A stretch of DNA of 64,000 bases from Struthio camelus (taxonomy: Eukaryota > Chordata > Aves > Struthioniformes > Struthionidae): NCBI RefSeq assembly GCF_040807025.1, contig NC_090953.1, positions 25,342,997 through 25,406,996 of the forward strand, written 5' to 3'. A model generated the notes under the pieces. It saw nothing but the letters and a program-made list of their open reading frames with translations. It had not been told where the DNA came from and made no database searches. The position numbers and the translations under genes were made by a program. Below are positions 49,001 to 62,574 of this stretch, piece after piece. How positions within the stretch are numbered: position 1 is the first letter of the stretch; each line of letters begins with the position of its first letter.

Positions 49001-52000
49001 GTTCCGACTCTGCCCAACTCCATTAGACATCATCTGCTCACGGACGTAACAGTTTGGGGGAGATGGTAAGCCAAATAGAAAATCTGTCTTTTGCATACAT
49101 CAGCTCAAAGATCAGCCTAATTGCGTGGCCTAACGTGGCCTCTCAGACACAGCCCACACCCTCCCCAGTATCACATGTGGTTCTCAGCATGGTCATAAAT
49201 CAGAACAGCCCTGGGTTGGCTTTTTGAGTTTGTGCCTTTTTATGGTTTGGTTGGTTTGATTTTGCCAACCCCAGTCTAGTCTGGTCCGCTCCCCCTTGCA
49301 TGTGGACTGGAGAGAGGGACTCACCACAAGTTGAGCATTTTCAGGCAGCTACAGAGAGTGTAGAGAAAAAACACAGAAAGGAAGAAAGAGCAATTAGTTC
49401 ACAGAGGTGGGATGAAAGCATGTCGCTGCAGCCATGCAAACATGCAGTGCAGACTGGCAGACACACACCATGCCTGCCCTCCCTCCCACCCCCAGCACTC
49501 ATACCACCTCTGCCCTTGCCACGTTGCCACTGAGAATTGGTGTGTTTTCCAGGGGCTTGGGGCCTCAGACAAACATCCCACAACCTCCACAAGGGCACAG
49601 GCCCCATGGGGTACTTTTCTGGGGCTGGGAACAGAAAGGGGCTCCAGGCCATCCGAAGAGGGTATTGCTCTATCCCCTGCAGCTCCAAAGGCAAAAGGGC
49701 CAGATTACAGAGCTATGTGTGTGACCTGCTGTTCAGGGAAACCCACTGCTGGGATCACTAGCTTATCTCCAGCACACACCAAAGCGGAAGCGTTTGCACA
49801 TCTCTTCTGCCTGCCAGGAGTGCCAGGGCAAGACCTCTCCAGTATTGCATCTCGTCTCAAACACAGAGCCACGAACTCCAGCTAGTTCTAGCTCTTTCTG
49901 GCCCACCTTACTGCAGAGCAGTTACTCAAGTGCAGAAATCCTTTGCCCTCCTCACCTAGCTGAGGGGTTTTACAATCACAGATGCAAGGAAAGATGAAGG
50001 CAGTCCCCCATGTGGCAAGAGGAATGAAGCAGACTACGCTACGGAACTACGACAACAGCCCCTCCCGGTGCAAAGTAGCCTGTGCTCAACTTCATAATAA
50101 CCTGCTAGACCCTTCAAAACCAAGTCTGAACCACACAAACAGGGCCTGGAAAGAGACAGAACAGTTCCACACATGCCAGGACATGGCTTGGGCAATGCAG
50201 ACCATACTCCTTTTCATCTATCTTGACACTTTCCTGTACACGGGCTTGGGGTCTGGACCCAGGCCTTGCTGAGCTAGGTGCTACAGAAACAGGATGAAGG
50301 GTGATCCCATCTTAAAAGCTGGCTCTTCCTTTCATTGGGTTGCCATATCAAGAACTGCTAAAGGTGACGATTTGCCCCTATCCTTTCTAGCAGCAACCCC
50401 AAGCCACGTGCCCAGTAAGCCCCACTGCAGTCATTCACACCAAGAAAGAGCCTGCAATACCAAACCTGTGGCCTCTCCAGGCCACACTGCCTGTATTGAA
50501 GAGGAATATTGCCCACTCTGCAACCTGCAGTTCAAGACCTCTCCATCTTTGCTGTACTTTATGGGAAGCCTGTAGCAAAACCAAAGCTTACTCTTTTGGC
50601 TGGAAGGAGAAAGCATATTCATTGCTGCGACAAGTCACTGCAAGGATCACACCCTGGCCAGCTACCAGTAAGCAAGACCAAGGGACAGAGGAATAGACAG
50701 TGAAAGACATTTACCTTCAGGACTGCAGTAATCAGACGGGAGACCAGCACTGGCTCCAGCCTGGTACACATGTAGGGACCGTTTCTGTCAACACACACTT
50801 TAACATGCCTGCCACTTTTCCTTTTTACCCTCCCACAGCCATTTCTAACAGAAGTGCCCATAAAGGCTAAAAGACAAGCAACGTGGGACAAGCAACACCA
50901 ATGCCATCAAGTCAAATTATAGTCAGACAGTGGGACAATGTCATGGCACCAACCAGTTCAAAGGCAGCCCCGGGGCCTATTCACTCCTCATATGGGGAAG
51001 GCAGTATTACACTGCGACCTACTAGGGTTCAGAGGCAGCAAGAAGGTCCCATTCTGAGGATCATGCAAAAGGTGACATGATGGTGCCAGATGCAGTGCTT
51101 GTGCAAAGGAGGCCAAAATGGTCAAGGCAGCAATTTTGTATATCAGTTCTCACTCTTCACTATCAGCTACAGAGGATAGGTGCTGCTACACTGAGGTCAG
51201 CTCAAAGTGAGCGTATTGTTCCCCACAAGCAGGACGGCTATTTCTGGTTTCTACCTCATTCAGCAACCATTGGGCTGGACCAAGAGAATTCACACAGAAA
51301 ACTGTATGTTCCTGCAAGAATTACTTCAGAACCATTCTGGATACCAGGTCTCCACTTCTTGCAGCCAGAAATAAAGTGTTAACTTTCAGGCCAACAATTC
51401 CTTCACTGAGCTGTGCTCAAGCTACTCCTACGCTCTCAGCACGAGAGTGCAGTGCATTCGCCTTTTGGAACGGGGGACGCTCACCAGGATTCCTGAAATC
51501 AATCCATATTATTTTGGTATTTGTGCTACCATCTATTTCACAGTACATGCTCTGATTAAGACTTATGTTCTTTGGCCATGACAAGTGTAAAAAGCAGCAG
51601 CAGCACTGAAGGCACCATGCACAAAAGCAGCAATATGCAGGAAAAGGTCATGGGATACAAGCATCAAGTACTGCACCATGGGTAGATATCCCCACTCATT
51701 TCAAAGGAGGAGGTTTAATCACCACACCAGTGGAAAGCCTGTTTGTAAAGCAAACGTACTTAGCTTCCTCCACCACTTCCACTTCTGCCTGCGCTGTTAT
51801 TGGTGCGTTGGAGTGCGCCCCGGTTGGGTCATCAACATTCAGCTCCCCGTTGGTCGAGCTGACCACCTGAAACACAAACGAATGCCCTGTTAACAGAGCC
51901 CCCAAGAGAGCACAGTTGCATGTGATACGTCTCCAGCTGCCTGGATAAAGGATACTGTAGCAATGGGAAGTCTGTGGAATAACTTCTGTTTGCTGCTGTC

Positions 52001-55000
52001 TCTCTACCCCTAGCAAGCTGCGGGATTCCTTGGATGCCTTTAAATCATGTGCCCCTGTTCCCAGCAGACTAGTCAAGAGACTAGTCTGCTTTGCCCCAAG
52101 CAGAACAGCAGGTAGGCGACTCTGTGCTCACCAGCTCACACTTGTTCTGTACCCAACGCAGGCCTTCACGACGTCTTTGGGAGGCGACCCTACAGTGTGC
52201 TTTTCTTCCACTAGGATGTTAAGAGGAAAAATTAGTGTGAAGACTAACTAACAGCCTTATACATACACAAACTGTATTATGCTGGCTGTTTTCTCCTGAC
52301 ACCTTTACAGCAGTCCTGCTATAGACTCCAGCTCCCAGGACCCACGTTTTGACGGTGGAAGCATCTAGTATAGCACTGCTAGATGGACAGCAGGGACACT
52401 TCTTGGGAAGGTGAAGTGAATATCTGCATATAGAGGCACCAAGAAATCCCTAGGATGTGGGCCATGGCCTGTGAGGGACTTGGCCTTGTTGCCTGCCACC
52501 AGCGGCAGAAGCACCCATTCCAGAACCCTCTACACTTCATTCCTTACACAGCCAGTTCCTGGAATTACTTCATTGCCCAAAGGTGTTTATATGGTCTCTA
52601 ATCTCCTTTTGCTTCCTTCACAGTTTACATTACGGCTTACTTGAACATTTTCGTATAGGTATCCCCAGCTGTCAGGAGCCAGGGGTACACTAGGCAGGAG
52701 AGCACTGGATAATTCACAATCACTGTTGCCAGTGGGACTGCAAAAGTGACCAACAAACAAACCCATATCAGACCAAAGTTCAGCTGACCCTTCCACACTC
52801 CACCTGGAAGGTAGGACAGGTTGCATATTGCTGCAAACACCTGCAGTTGCTCCTGAATCTGGGACTGTAATATGTGGTTCCACTCACACTCCACCTCTTT
52901 GCCTTTCTACATTGTAAAAGGAGGTACCTCACATCCTGGAGTCCAGTCTTCAGGAGAGTTAGCAGCTGAGGTTGTAACTCTGATAACTGAGTCTGGGAAG
53001 CCCTATGGTCTGTGCTCATTTCAGGAGTCGAGGTGCTACCAGGTATTTCCTTCCTAACCACCAGAGATGAAGGGAAGGAAGCCAGAGAAGCAGCAGATCT
53101 ATAAGAAATCTCCTCACTATTAAGTGCCTCTATACATGTTTGTCTTGAAGTCCTAAGTTCTACCAACGTTTGCTATTTCTGCAGAAATGAAGGTAGAACA
53201 TGTCCCATGCCCAGTCTGCCAAGATAGGTCAGAAACAAGCTCCTATGTTCTTCGGAGCTTTCCTCTCTAGTGATCACCCCTTGGGTCCTCTTCATACCCC
53301 CCTCCCAAACCCATTGCACTGCAGGTCTGTGCAGGCTCTCAGGACCCCCACACTTCCCACACAGCTTTGCTAAACACTAGCAGTTAATTGCGCTGTTCCC
53401 AGTGATCTTCCCACACTTTCAAAGCCTTTTGTAAAAAATGAAATTTAACAAGAAGCAGCTGAAGATTTCCCTTCTCTTTTGTTTTCATTCTGCCACTTTA
53501 TGCTGATGTGGCAAATTCAACAGTTGCCTTAAAGGAAACAGCCACTTAAAACTACTGACTTCCCAAAGGTTCAGGATTAGCTGGGACATCTGTTGAGAAA
53601 CAGTTTAAGTGTCCATCACACTGCAGTCAGAGCAGCCACACACAGCAGAATGTCTGCTGTTCCTGGCTGCAGATAAGCAGAATGTAGATGCTTATAGGAG
53701 CATACACCTGCTCGTAAACTGCTCAGATAGGTGACCCTAATGATCAAATCCAGACTAGGATTGCCTTATTGCTGTAGCTACTCTAGCACAGTGCTGTTCG
53801 TGGGGAGACATGGCTCACGCTCGCTTTGCATGATTAAACTGTTCCCCATATGTAAAACACCACCAATAAAAACACCCATTCTGAAACTACGGAGAGCTGA
53901 ATTCTCTACTTTACTGTCTGGTCTTGTCTGAAATCAGAGCTATACATTTATCAATTCCTCCTTATCTTTCAACTTCTCAGCCAGTCAGAAAAATACCTTT
54001 AAATGAAAGAAAGGAACGTGGCTAGCGAAGCCAAAAAAATCATTGAATCCAACCAAAGAGGAAGAATAACGCAAAATTTCAAACTAGTCTGCATTTCACC
54101 TATGGGCATCTTGCCCTGCCCCCAGAAACTTCAAGGCTGGAAAGTTTCAGCTCTTGGGGCAGCTTCTCTACATGCGCGCACACAGAGCCTGCTGGCAAGA
54201 GGGGCACTTCCAAGGTAAATGGCACAACAGAGCAGAGCGTTTCCAGCCAGCAAAGGGAATCTTTAGCAGTACGGCACGGGCTGAAAATACCTCTCCTCCG
54301 TCACATTCTGCTTGGAATTAGATTCCTGCTGAACAGAGCAATTTCACTCAGCAACTGGCATTCAGACCAACACCACAAAGTGTGCTTTTTGAGCAGTGAG
54401 AAACAGCAACTTGTACTGTGTACCTCAAAGGAAAGTGCAGGGCTCCACGTGGCTTCAAATGAGAATGCATTTACAAGATAGCATTCAGCTTTTTCCAAGT
54501 ATTTGGTCTCATACTCGTGCAGTAGTCTCTCAAGACATTCAGACTTCATGTCTCCTCACTTCAGCTTTGTCCCACTCCAGGCATTAGTTCCCATTTCACC
54601 AGGGCCAGTTTTCAAAGTCATACTAGGATGGTGTCCGACCCTAGAGCCAGCTCTCACAGGCAAACTCTTTGGCAGACCAAAAAGTTCACCTTGCCAGCAA
54701 CGTTAGGCAGTTCTTTTACTTGAATAACTCTTGCACCTTCTCTCTGGTATTTCCAGCCATCTTACCCTGGCAGTAGTGCAAGAATCTCCCTTAGCGAGGC
54801 TGAACGACAGCCAGAGGTAGGTATGTTTTCATAAACAAAAGCAGTCTCTTCAGGAATTTCAGAACTTATTTGTGCTGGCACTTTTAATGCTGTCTGTCAC
54901 TTCTGCTCGTCCTCTTCTTTACCTTATAGGTGCCATCATCTAGCACTCACTGGTGATATCCAGCTTGCAAACCACCACGCCCCTACGCTTGTGCTGCTGT

Positions 55001-58000
55001 GGCTCATTGGATCCAAAACTGAAATACAAATGCACTGGGGAGCAAGGAAACAGGGTCACCGCATGCTGTGGCACTGGGTTGCAGCAACGTTTCAACATGT
55101 CTCCCCTCCAGCCTGAGAGGGGAGTTGCTGAATAGCCTACTTGCACCGGCTACGCACTGTGCCTTTCTCCAGTCTGACACCCCTAGATTTCCACTAGGCA
55201 GGAGGAACTCAATCAGCAACTCGCCTGTCAAGCCTGAACTGGAACAGCAAAACTATTTTCCTAACCTTTCTGGGTTCTGAATGCAACAGGCCCCATCTCA
55301 GTTGCCTCTTACTACTTCAGAGCATCCCTGGGGGGAGTGCTTTATAGGCCAGACGGGCTGATATGCACTATTTTCTGTGTTCAATTTGACAACCAAACAA
55401 AGCTGAGATCAAAATAGCTCTCAGAGGAAAAGCTTTCCTGAAGACTATGTTACCAGTCATAGCTTGGGATCCACAAAAACTGTGGCTTGAGCCTTAAGTA
55501 CAGGACAGGATCAATCGGCCTGTGAAATTGCCTTGCTGATCACTAATGTTGTCACTGCAATTCAAGAAGACTTCTGGGGATTTAAGACATTCTCACATCA
55601 AAGTTGTACAAGTCAGGGGGAAAAGCTACCTGTACTGATCCTCCATGCCGATCTGCAGCCAAGTGAGATGTCAAGTACGAGGTATTCGTCTGCCGGTTTG
55701 GCTGGATCTCCCACTCTCCTCGGCGATCTGATGCTGCCTGCTCACAAATTCAGAAGCATGAGAGAAACAGAAGAGAGGGCACAAGGTGAGTCAGGTGAAG
55801 AAATGAAAGCATGTCTGTTAGTGAGTTAGTTCTTTTGCAAAGAGCAAGGCATTTCAACATTTAGCTAGGGTAAAATTTTGCTTTACCAAGTGCACCTCAT
55901 ACTTCACGTTAGTGATGTCTGCAGCAATCCACTGCAGGAGTGGATTTCTTTTCCTCTATCTGACAAATAGAGAGAAAGCTCATATCTGTTCATGAAGTTG
56001 TTTCATTACACGGCTTCATTTCCACGTTTTTCAGCATAGAAACAAACACACTAAACATGTTTAACCAGATCTGTCAGGTCGCACGTCAGAGCTCTTCACA
56101 TGGCAGCAGGATTGGATACACAAGTTTGACCTCCCTAAGGTATGTATTTTTGGCTCAAATTTGCAACATAAAACAAAGCCACATTTTATTTCACCAAAAG
56201 CCAGTTCCACACACTGATTCATCTGCACAGTGCAAAAAGAAACATCTACCACAGCTACTTGACTGGAGTGAGGGTTGTTTTTTTTCCCCACGTTTTGTTT
56301 TGCTGAAAAAAAGCACAGTAGATGAACTTGCTGCAACAGCTTCTTCTTCATCCAAAATAGATGCAAACTTTATGCAATGCAATTATTAGAACAATATATT
56401 GAATGCAAAACAAGTATGCTACATAGCGGAGAAAAAAAATCCTAAATTTATCTATACGGGATGTTCCTTTTGCACTTTTCATGGAGTAATTCATTCAGCT
56501 AGGAAGCAGAGACCCTGAAACAGGTTTTAGGAAAGCGGAAACAAACTACATCTAACAACTTGTCATACTTCCTAGCTTTTTGCCAAAATCCATGTTCTTT
56601 CTGCCCAAAGCTAATGTACTTTTTCTGAGATAAGAACTAGCTATACAAATACAAGGGAACACACTTCTGCTGAACACCCTCTTAGGAAAGAATTTTGCTT
56701 CTCAGCGAAGCTGCTTTAAGAACAGAAGAGCAGAGGGAATACTCTGGTAGAGCAACGAGCCCTGAGCAGTCAAAATGCCTCAAAGGTTTTTGCAGTATGT
56801 TGAATGATACCCAAGCAGAGAAGCACAGGAGCATGACCACCAAAACCAGTCACAGAGCAGTGCTCAGCTCTCGTCCTTGACAAAGAGCTGCATTTACTTT
56901 CGGCCATTTGACAATGAGATCTATGCATCTCGGCTCACTCAACCAAATCACACGGTTTCCACTCATGTTTTTTCCAGTGGGAGGGGAGGGCAATCCAGGC
57001 TAACCTTTTGTATGTGGTACCCATCCAAGTACGTAGCTGAAGCCAGGAGGCTGCTGGCCTGACTTCTGCATTTCGGACAGTCTGAAAAACCTCGTGTGGT
57101 CTCAGATATGTCAGTCCACACAACAGAAGGGAAGTTTTTCACATGCAATGCTTCCTGCTTCATGGAGAACCAAGACAGAGCTTTTTATAGATCACAGAGT
57201 CACATTGCACCTCGATGCCTCTTTTGCCACATAAAAACAGCAGTTCTGAACTCAATGAATTGATGGCAGAATTCATCTGGAATATCTATCTGTAGGTCTA
57301 AAACCAAGAGGCTGGACTCTCAGATGTTCTAAGACTAGAAGATTTATCTTTCCTTTGAACTGGTGTTCGGTTTGAAGTTACTAGTCACAGAGACCCCAAC
57401 AGAAGGTCCTGATCAATCCCAGCAGGGACGCTGCTCCCTGCCCTACGGGCTGTTTCTGTAGAGATTCTGCTATGCCTCACATCACCGTGCAGGTTGTCCC
57501 TGACGCTCGTCTGTACATGCTTTGTTCTCCTGCATCCTCTCTCTGTGGGAAGAATTACGCACATTTGATCTGTTTTATCAGAAAATCCACCTTGCACTTG
57601 CATGTTAAGCTTCTTATAGGTCAGCCAGCATTGAGGAGATAACACATGCAGCATTCACCTTACTAAGACCAATAAGTATCTCAGCGCAGCTAAACATAAC
57701 TGGTCAGCTGAAGGAATGCACCAGCTTCCTAAGATCGGGAAGTACAGGACAAACTGGCAGGTCTCTGTTAGGACAACAGGAGAGGATGTAGCAAAACCTA
57801 AAGCAACTGATGGGATACATTCATTCGTGACACATCAGCATATAAAAGCTGTCTCCCCCATGTAAATGCCCTATATGGCACCATATAAAATAATTCAAGC
57901 AAAATTTTCCAAGCTGAAGCACAAACTTGAAAGAAGGAGAGGGCCGGGAAGCAGCATCCCCACAGCACACACGCCTGGCAGGAGGGATGCTGAGCAGAGA

Positions 58001-61000
58001 CACCAATCATGGAACTGGCCAGCACAAACAAACTTTAATCTAGCCAGAGAGTAGGAAACAAGAGGCTCAAACAGATAAACATCAAGTTATCAGCAGTAAG
58101 GCTGAATTAGCTAATCAAAGACAGGAGCCCGGGCCCGGCTTCTCCCTAGCACTGCTCTGGGTTACTCCCTGCAGCCATGGAGAGCGAGTGGTTACACGTG
58201 GGAGGACTCTGGAAATCGTTGAATAAACTTGTCTGACCAGCTAACTGTCACTGAACTAGAACAGGAGCATTTGCAAAAGGAAGCAGAATACAAAAGAAGT
58301 CTGCTCACGTTTTATAAAGCATTCAATAGCCTTCCCTCTGCAAGCGACCTTTGACTCCCTCCCAGAGTGATCCATGGTGCAAGCCTCCCTTCCAAACAGT
58401 CAACAAATCCAGTTCATGGGTAATATTTCCCTAGAGGCAGTCTGGTCCAGGTGTTGTCCTATTTAATCTTTCTCACTTTCTTCCTATCGGCCTGATATGC
58501 TGCTTGCATTTTTTGCGCCTGGTTACCTTCAGGGGAACAACTGGAGAAGAATTTCCCTTAGATTACATTTTAATTGCTTCAAGTCACAAATTTACGAACA
58601 ACTGGAGAATTTGCATGCAGACTTTAAAAGCTCGTAGAAGACAGATCTTGAGCACTGATCCTTACAGAGCGCTGTGCCATCAGGCGCTTGGCCACCCCAG
58701 GTGATGAAGTAGTACCATGCTGCACCACCACTAGGAGAAGCACATTCCAGCCCAGGAGCCTGGAAGCAGTTTCTAGGAAAGGCTTTAGAAGCCGTTAGAA
58801 TCACATCTTTGTCTTTCGGCTCTTCACCCGAGTACATCATAAACTTTTAGAAGCGTGTTGGAACTGCGCAGCCCAAAGAGCAACCCAAACAATGGCACTG
58901 AGCAAGCGACACCTGTGAATTTGAGACCATCGAGTTCCTGTTAACTCTCATCACCTTCCTACTAGTTACCAAATCACAGGACAAGACTAGCATCTAAAGA
59001 GAGAGGGGGTAGGGCCCACCTGTCTTTGCTAGATAGTAAGTATCTCCATTTACTAGAGAAAAAGGCTACGAAAAGGACATCACTCTTGTATCAGTGCCCT
59101 TACTGGGAAACCAAATATTATAAAAGAGACTCTGCAATTATTATACTGGGGAAGAGAAATAAAGCAATTAACTCTGGAGATCAAGGTGGTCACTTGACCC
59201 ATGTCTCCATCCACTGCCCTAGAAGTTTATTTTTTCTACCTTTTTTCTGCATAGAAATGGCTTGTACAACATTTAAAAGGAACAACCCTTGGAAGAGAAT
59301 TATTTATGCTTTTGCAAGAAGAAAACTGATTTTGAGTGCACATTGGGAATATTAAATAATTCAGCATCCTAAATAATGTTTAGGTGAAAAAAATTACAAA
59401 AGCTGCCATGCAATACAGCATCAAGATTATCTGAGAGGCTTAGAAGAACAAGGACTGAAGCTGTCTGAATAACATTTTTTTCTGCTATGTACTGTAACTT
59501 GTGAACTAACGTGCCTGAAAATGAAGCCAGGCATCGCTGTCAGTTAAAAGAAACAAGATGCCTCGAAAGTACATAGCATGAAGGTCTGCTGTCAGGAGCA
59601 GACAGCTAGAAACTGCCACCCAAAAAGGGGTTAATGCGTTAATCAGGCAATATATTAAAGCAGATTATTTTAATAGTACTCACATACCAGTCCACACTAA
59701 TAAGCATGCATAAACACAGTACTGCACACAAGCGTCAAAGAACCCAGCTTCCTACAAGCAACATATCTAATGAGGGATATTCATTCTGATTGTAGCTGAC
59801 GGCTTTTGATGTATTCTAGTCTAAATTAGCTGCTCTACCATTCAGAGCCCAGCTGCGTGGAACAAGGAAAGCTGAGCCCAGACAGGTTATTACATCTCAC
59901 ACTTGAGTCTGCATCCATGAAACCAAGCTCGTGTGAGAACAGAGACAGCAGACAAGGCGCTGGAACGGCACACAGCAGTTAGAGCGAGCCCAGAACCACT
60001 CACTGGGAAGTAAGAGCACCAACACCTCTAACTAGGAGCCAGCAGTTGGAGATCTACTGAACTTCTGATCAGTTCTGTTAATACAGAAAATCCAAACTCT
60101 CAACACCACCGAAATATTACAACTGGACAAGAAAAAATGGGGACATTCAGAAACCAGCAGTTCATCCAGATCATGATGCCCAGCCTTCCCAAAGGACCCT
60201 ATACTGGCAACACTTTACGCTGCGCGATTCGCTCACAGCAGTCACTTGTGAAGTGAACTTGACACCCTGTACTGGATGTATTGCGCATACAAAAGACATG
60301 CACATCCTTTTTACAGCTGTGAGCTGCCATAGAAGGTGGCAGCTGGGAGTAGGCTGCCACAGCCAGAACTGCTGGTCTACTCCACAGTCCATGTGCTATG
60401 AGTAAAAGCAGCCAAAAAAAGGTTGTTGGCCAGGTAGGTCACATAGCGTGACTAGGCTGGATCGTTCCATTAAATAGTTTACCTACTGACTACAGGAGAC
60501 CCCCTCCCAACTTTACTCCCTTTGGTTCACGATCCTGAGGAATTCCACTGGCAGATACAGTATTTCAGCAATTCGTTGTTTCAACTCCCCTCAAGTCATA
60601 ACCTTCCTAAATTACACAGGGAATATGCTTGCCATGAACAAGGCAAGAATCAGCTCCGTCTGTCTCTAAGGCATGGCCTTCAGCACAGGGTTTCTGGTTC
60701 TCCAGACAGAGAGGAATTCAGAGAGGCGCGAAACGACGAGATAGTGCCAAAGCAATGGGGAGCAACACACCTGATTGCGGTGGGCCTGCTGTGATGGTCG
60801 ATCCCTATGTATGTGGCTGTCTCTTGTTACTGCAGATGTCCCAGAATCTACGTGAACGGATCCCACTGGAGTAGGCTGGAAAATAAGGTGTTTGTTACAT
60901 TGAAGCCAATGTCTGAGATGCCACTCTCTCAACACATGCACGCACAAGCATAACTTGTCAGGTTAGTTCATCTCATGCAGAAAATACAGGAACACAACCA

Positions 61001-62574
61001 AAACACTGCTCAGCTGACAGCAACCTAGGATAATTATAGCAAGTGCTATAAAATCCCTGTGATTTGATGGTTTGCTGGACACCAGCACTTACGATCTTGT
61101 AGAAAGCTGAATTTAAAGGAATACAGTTAAGTATCTGGTATCACTGTCAGACCACACTTCAGTGTGTCTCAAATAAGATGATTACAACTGCAAATATATG
61201 GGCTTCTTTTCCTCATCTCATTGCCTTCCTACTTCTAAAAACTACACTTGCATAGAAACAGGATGTGTTAAAATTGTAGCTTCATCTGCTATATTCTCAC
61301 CTAAGTCATAATCTCTGCCCACAACATCAAAATCTCCATAGCAACCACTGCAGTTGTCAGCGATCGCAAGCTTGTCTTACAACAGGCTTTTTATCAATTG
61401 CCTTTGTAATTAAACAAGAATGAGGAGGAAAATCATGATTTACAAAGGGAATGATTACTTATTAAAACGAACTGTTTCGGGCAAAGTAAACATTGGTAAT
61501 GCTACATATAGCTCGGATGCTAAATCACCGGCAACCGTACCAAGTTTAGCACCAAAGACATTTGGTCTGGCACCAGTGACAATTATTTACTGATCCCTCT
61601 TCCATTGCTGGTGCGTAGTGATGGGCTATTAGCAAGAAGGCTATCATCAGAACGACACAAAACACAAGCAATGGGCTGGGCACCATGGACACAAATCACA
61701 CAGGCAGCCAGCAGCAGATCTCTGTCAGATTTCTCCACAACAGCTCTCTTGGCAGAGGTTTTCTAGAATATAAATGGCTTTTGATAACAGAAGCAACGCA
61801 TCAAAATCACATGTTCCATCTAGTGTCACAAAACTGCTAAATGGAGCTTGGATACTCCCAGATTTCCTTGCCACACACTTTAGTTATAGCCTCTGGAGAA
61901 GGGTAAGCACCAGGATCATTGGTGCTCAGAATGGGTTTGCTGAGCATCCTTCAGAGCCTCGCTAAGATCTCCTGTACTTCTGTGTGAGAACTCAACCGTT
62001 ATAGTGATCTTCCACCATTCAGTGCGGGAGGTGGCGAGTATGCTCTCCTGTTGTAAAATGATGTCTTTAAATATTGATTATAAAGGTCTCAAATCCTGTG
62101 CTAGATGAGAGAAAGTTAAATCTCATCACGTTCACTGTCACAGGTGGTAAAATAAGGTCTGAATGCCCCACCAGAGCAAGCTCAAAGAGGAGGGAAGGGG
62201 CCTTCTGCCACTCATGGAAACATCAAGGCACCGCAAGAACCCCTTGAACACAACAGCGGGACATCTCACTAATGAAGAGCCCACGTTAGCCAGATAACAG
62301 AAGTGAACGATTTGACCTTGAGCTCACTGGCATTAAATGGGATTACTAGGAGCAAACAAAGAGCCACGTGGCTGGGAAGCAGGACTTGGAAGGCAAGGCA
62401 CTGCGTTTTTGCAAGAACAACTCACAATTGGCCTGCCAACCCAGTCATAGGCATAGTCAAAGGTGTAGCCTTTCTTTTCAAACAGCTCTGTGAAGATGGT
62501 TCGCAAGTAATCGTAGTCTGGTCTCTCAAAGAAGTCTAATCGCCGAACATAACGGAGGTACGTGGCCATCTCCT
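46081..62574 (-). CDS. CSNK1G1: CSNK1G1 (casein kinase I gamma 1), C-terminal part, 4 exons
   Basis: Serine/threonine kinase of the CK1 gamma group, held at membranes by C-terminal lipidation, that phosphorylates LRP6 in Wnt signalling. Exons in transcript order: 62574-62426, 60875-60771, 51866-51760 and 46135-46081 (stop TGA). Phases agree throughout. The first gives the end of the kinase domain ([39 protein letters not shown]). The second gives the variable linker ([20 protein letters not shown]), the third [20 protein letters not shown] and VEVVEEAK, and the last the cysteine-basic tail [17 protein letters not shown], where the cysteines are the palmitoylation sites. This tail and linker fit gamma 1 rather than gamma 2 or 3. 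The catalytic core lies beyond the right edge. Introns of 1.6, 8.9 and 5.6 kb hold no other gene that I can see. Confidence 0.96.
46136..51759 (-). other. Last intron of CSNK1G1, 5.6 kb
   Basis: Bounded by GT donor (gtacgt, minus strand, at 51759-51754) and AG acceptor at 46137-46136. The sequence is mixed composition with a C run near 48,905. No convincing exon, RNA gene or transposon was recognised on either strand. Confidence 0.6.
51867..60770 (-). other. CSNK1G1 intron, 8.9 kb
   Basis: Lies between the exon ending HRNQ (60771) and the exon starting VVSSTNGE (51866). It holds no recognisable gene, only scattered short open frames with no domain. The lower GC than in the left half of the window fits intronic DNA. 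The string cattgaatccaacc near 54,042 vaguely recalls a CR1 phrase but is too short to call. Confidence 0.6.

Noticed and set aside
54000-54075. Possible CR1 fragment (cattgaatccaacc)
   Set aside because: Only about 14 bp recall the family, with no flanking similarity and no octamer tail.
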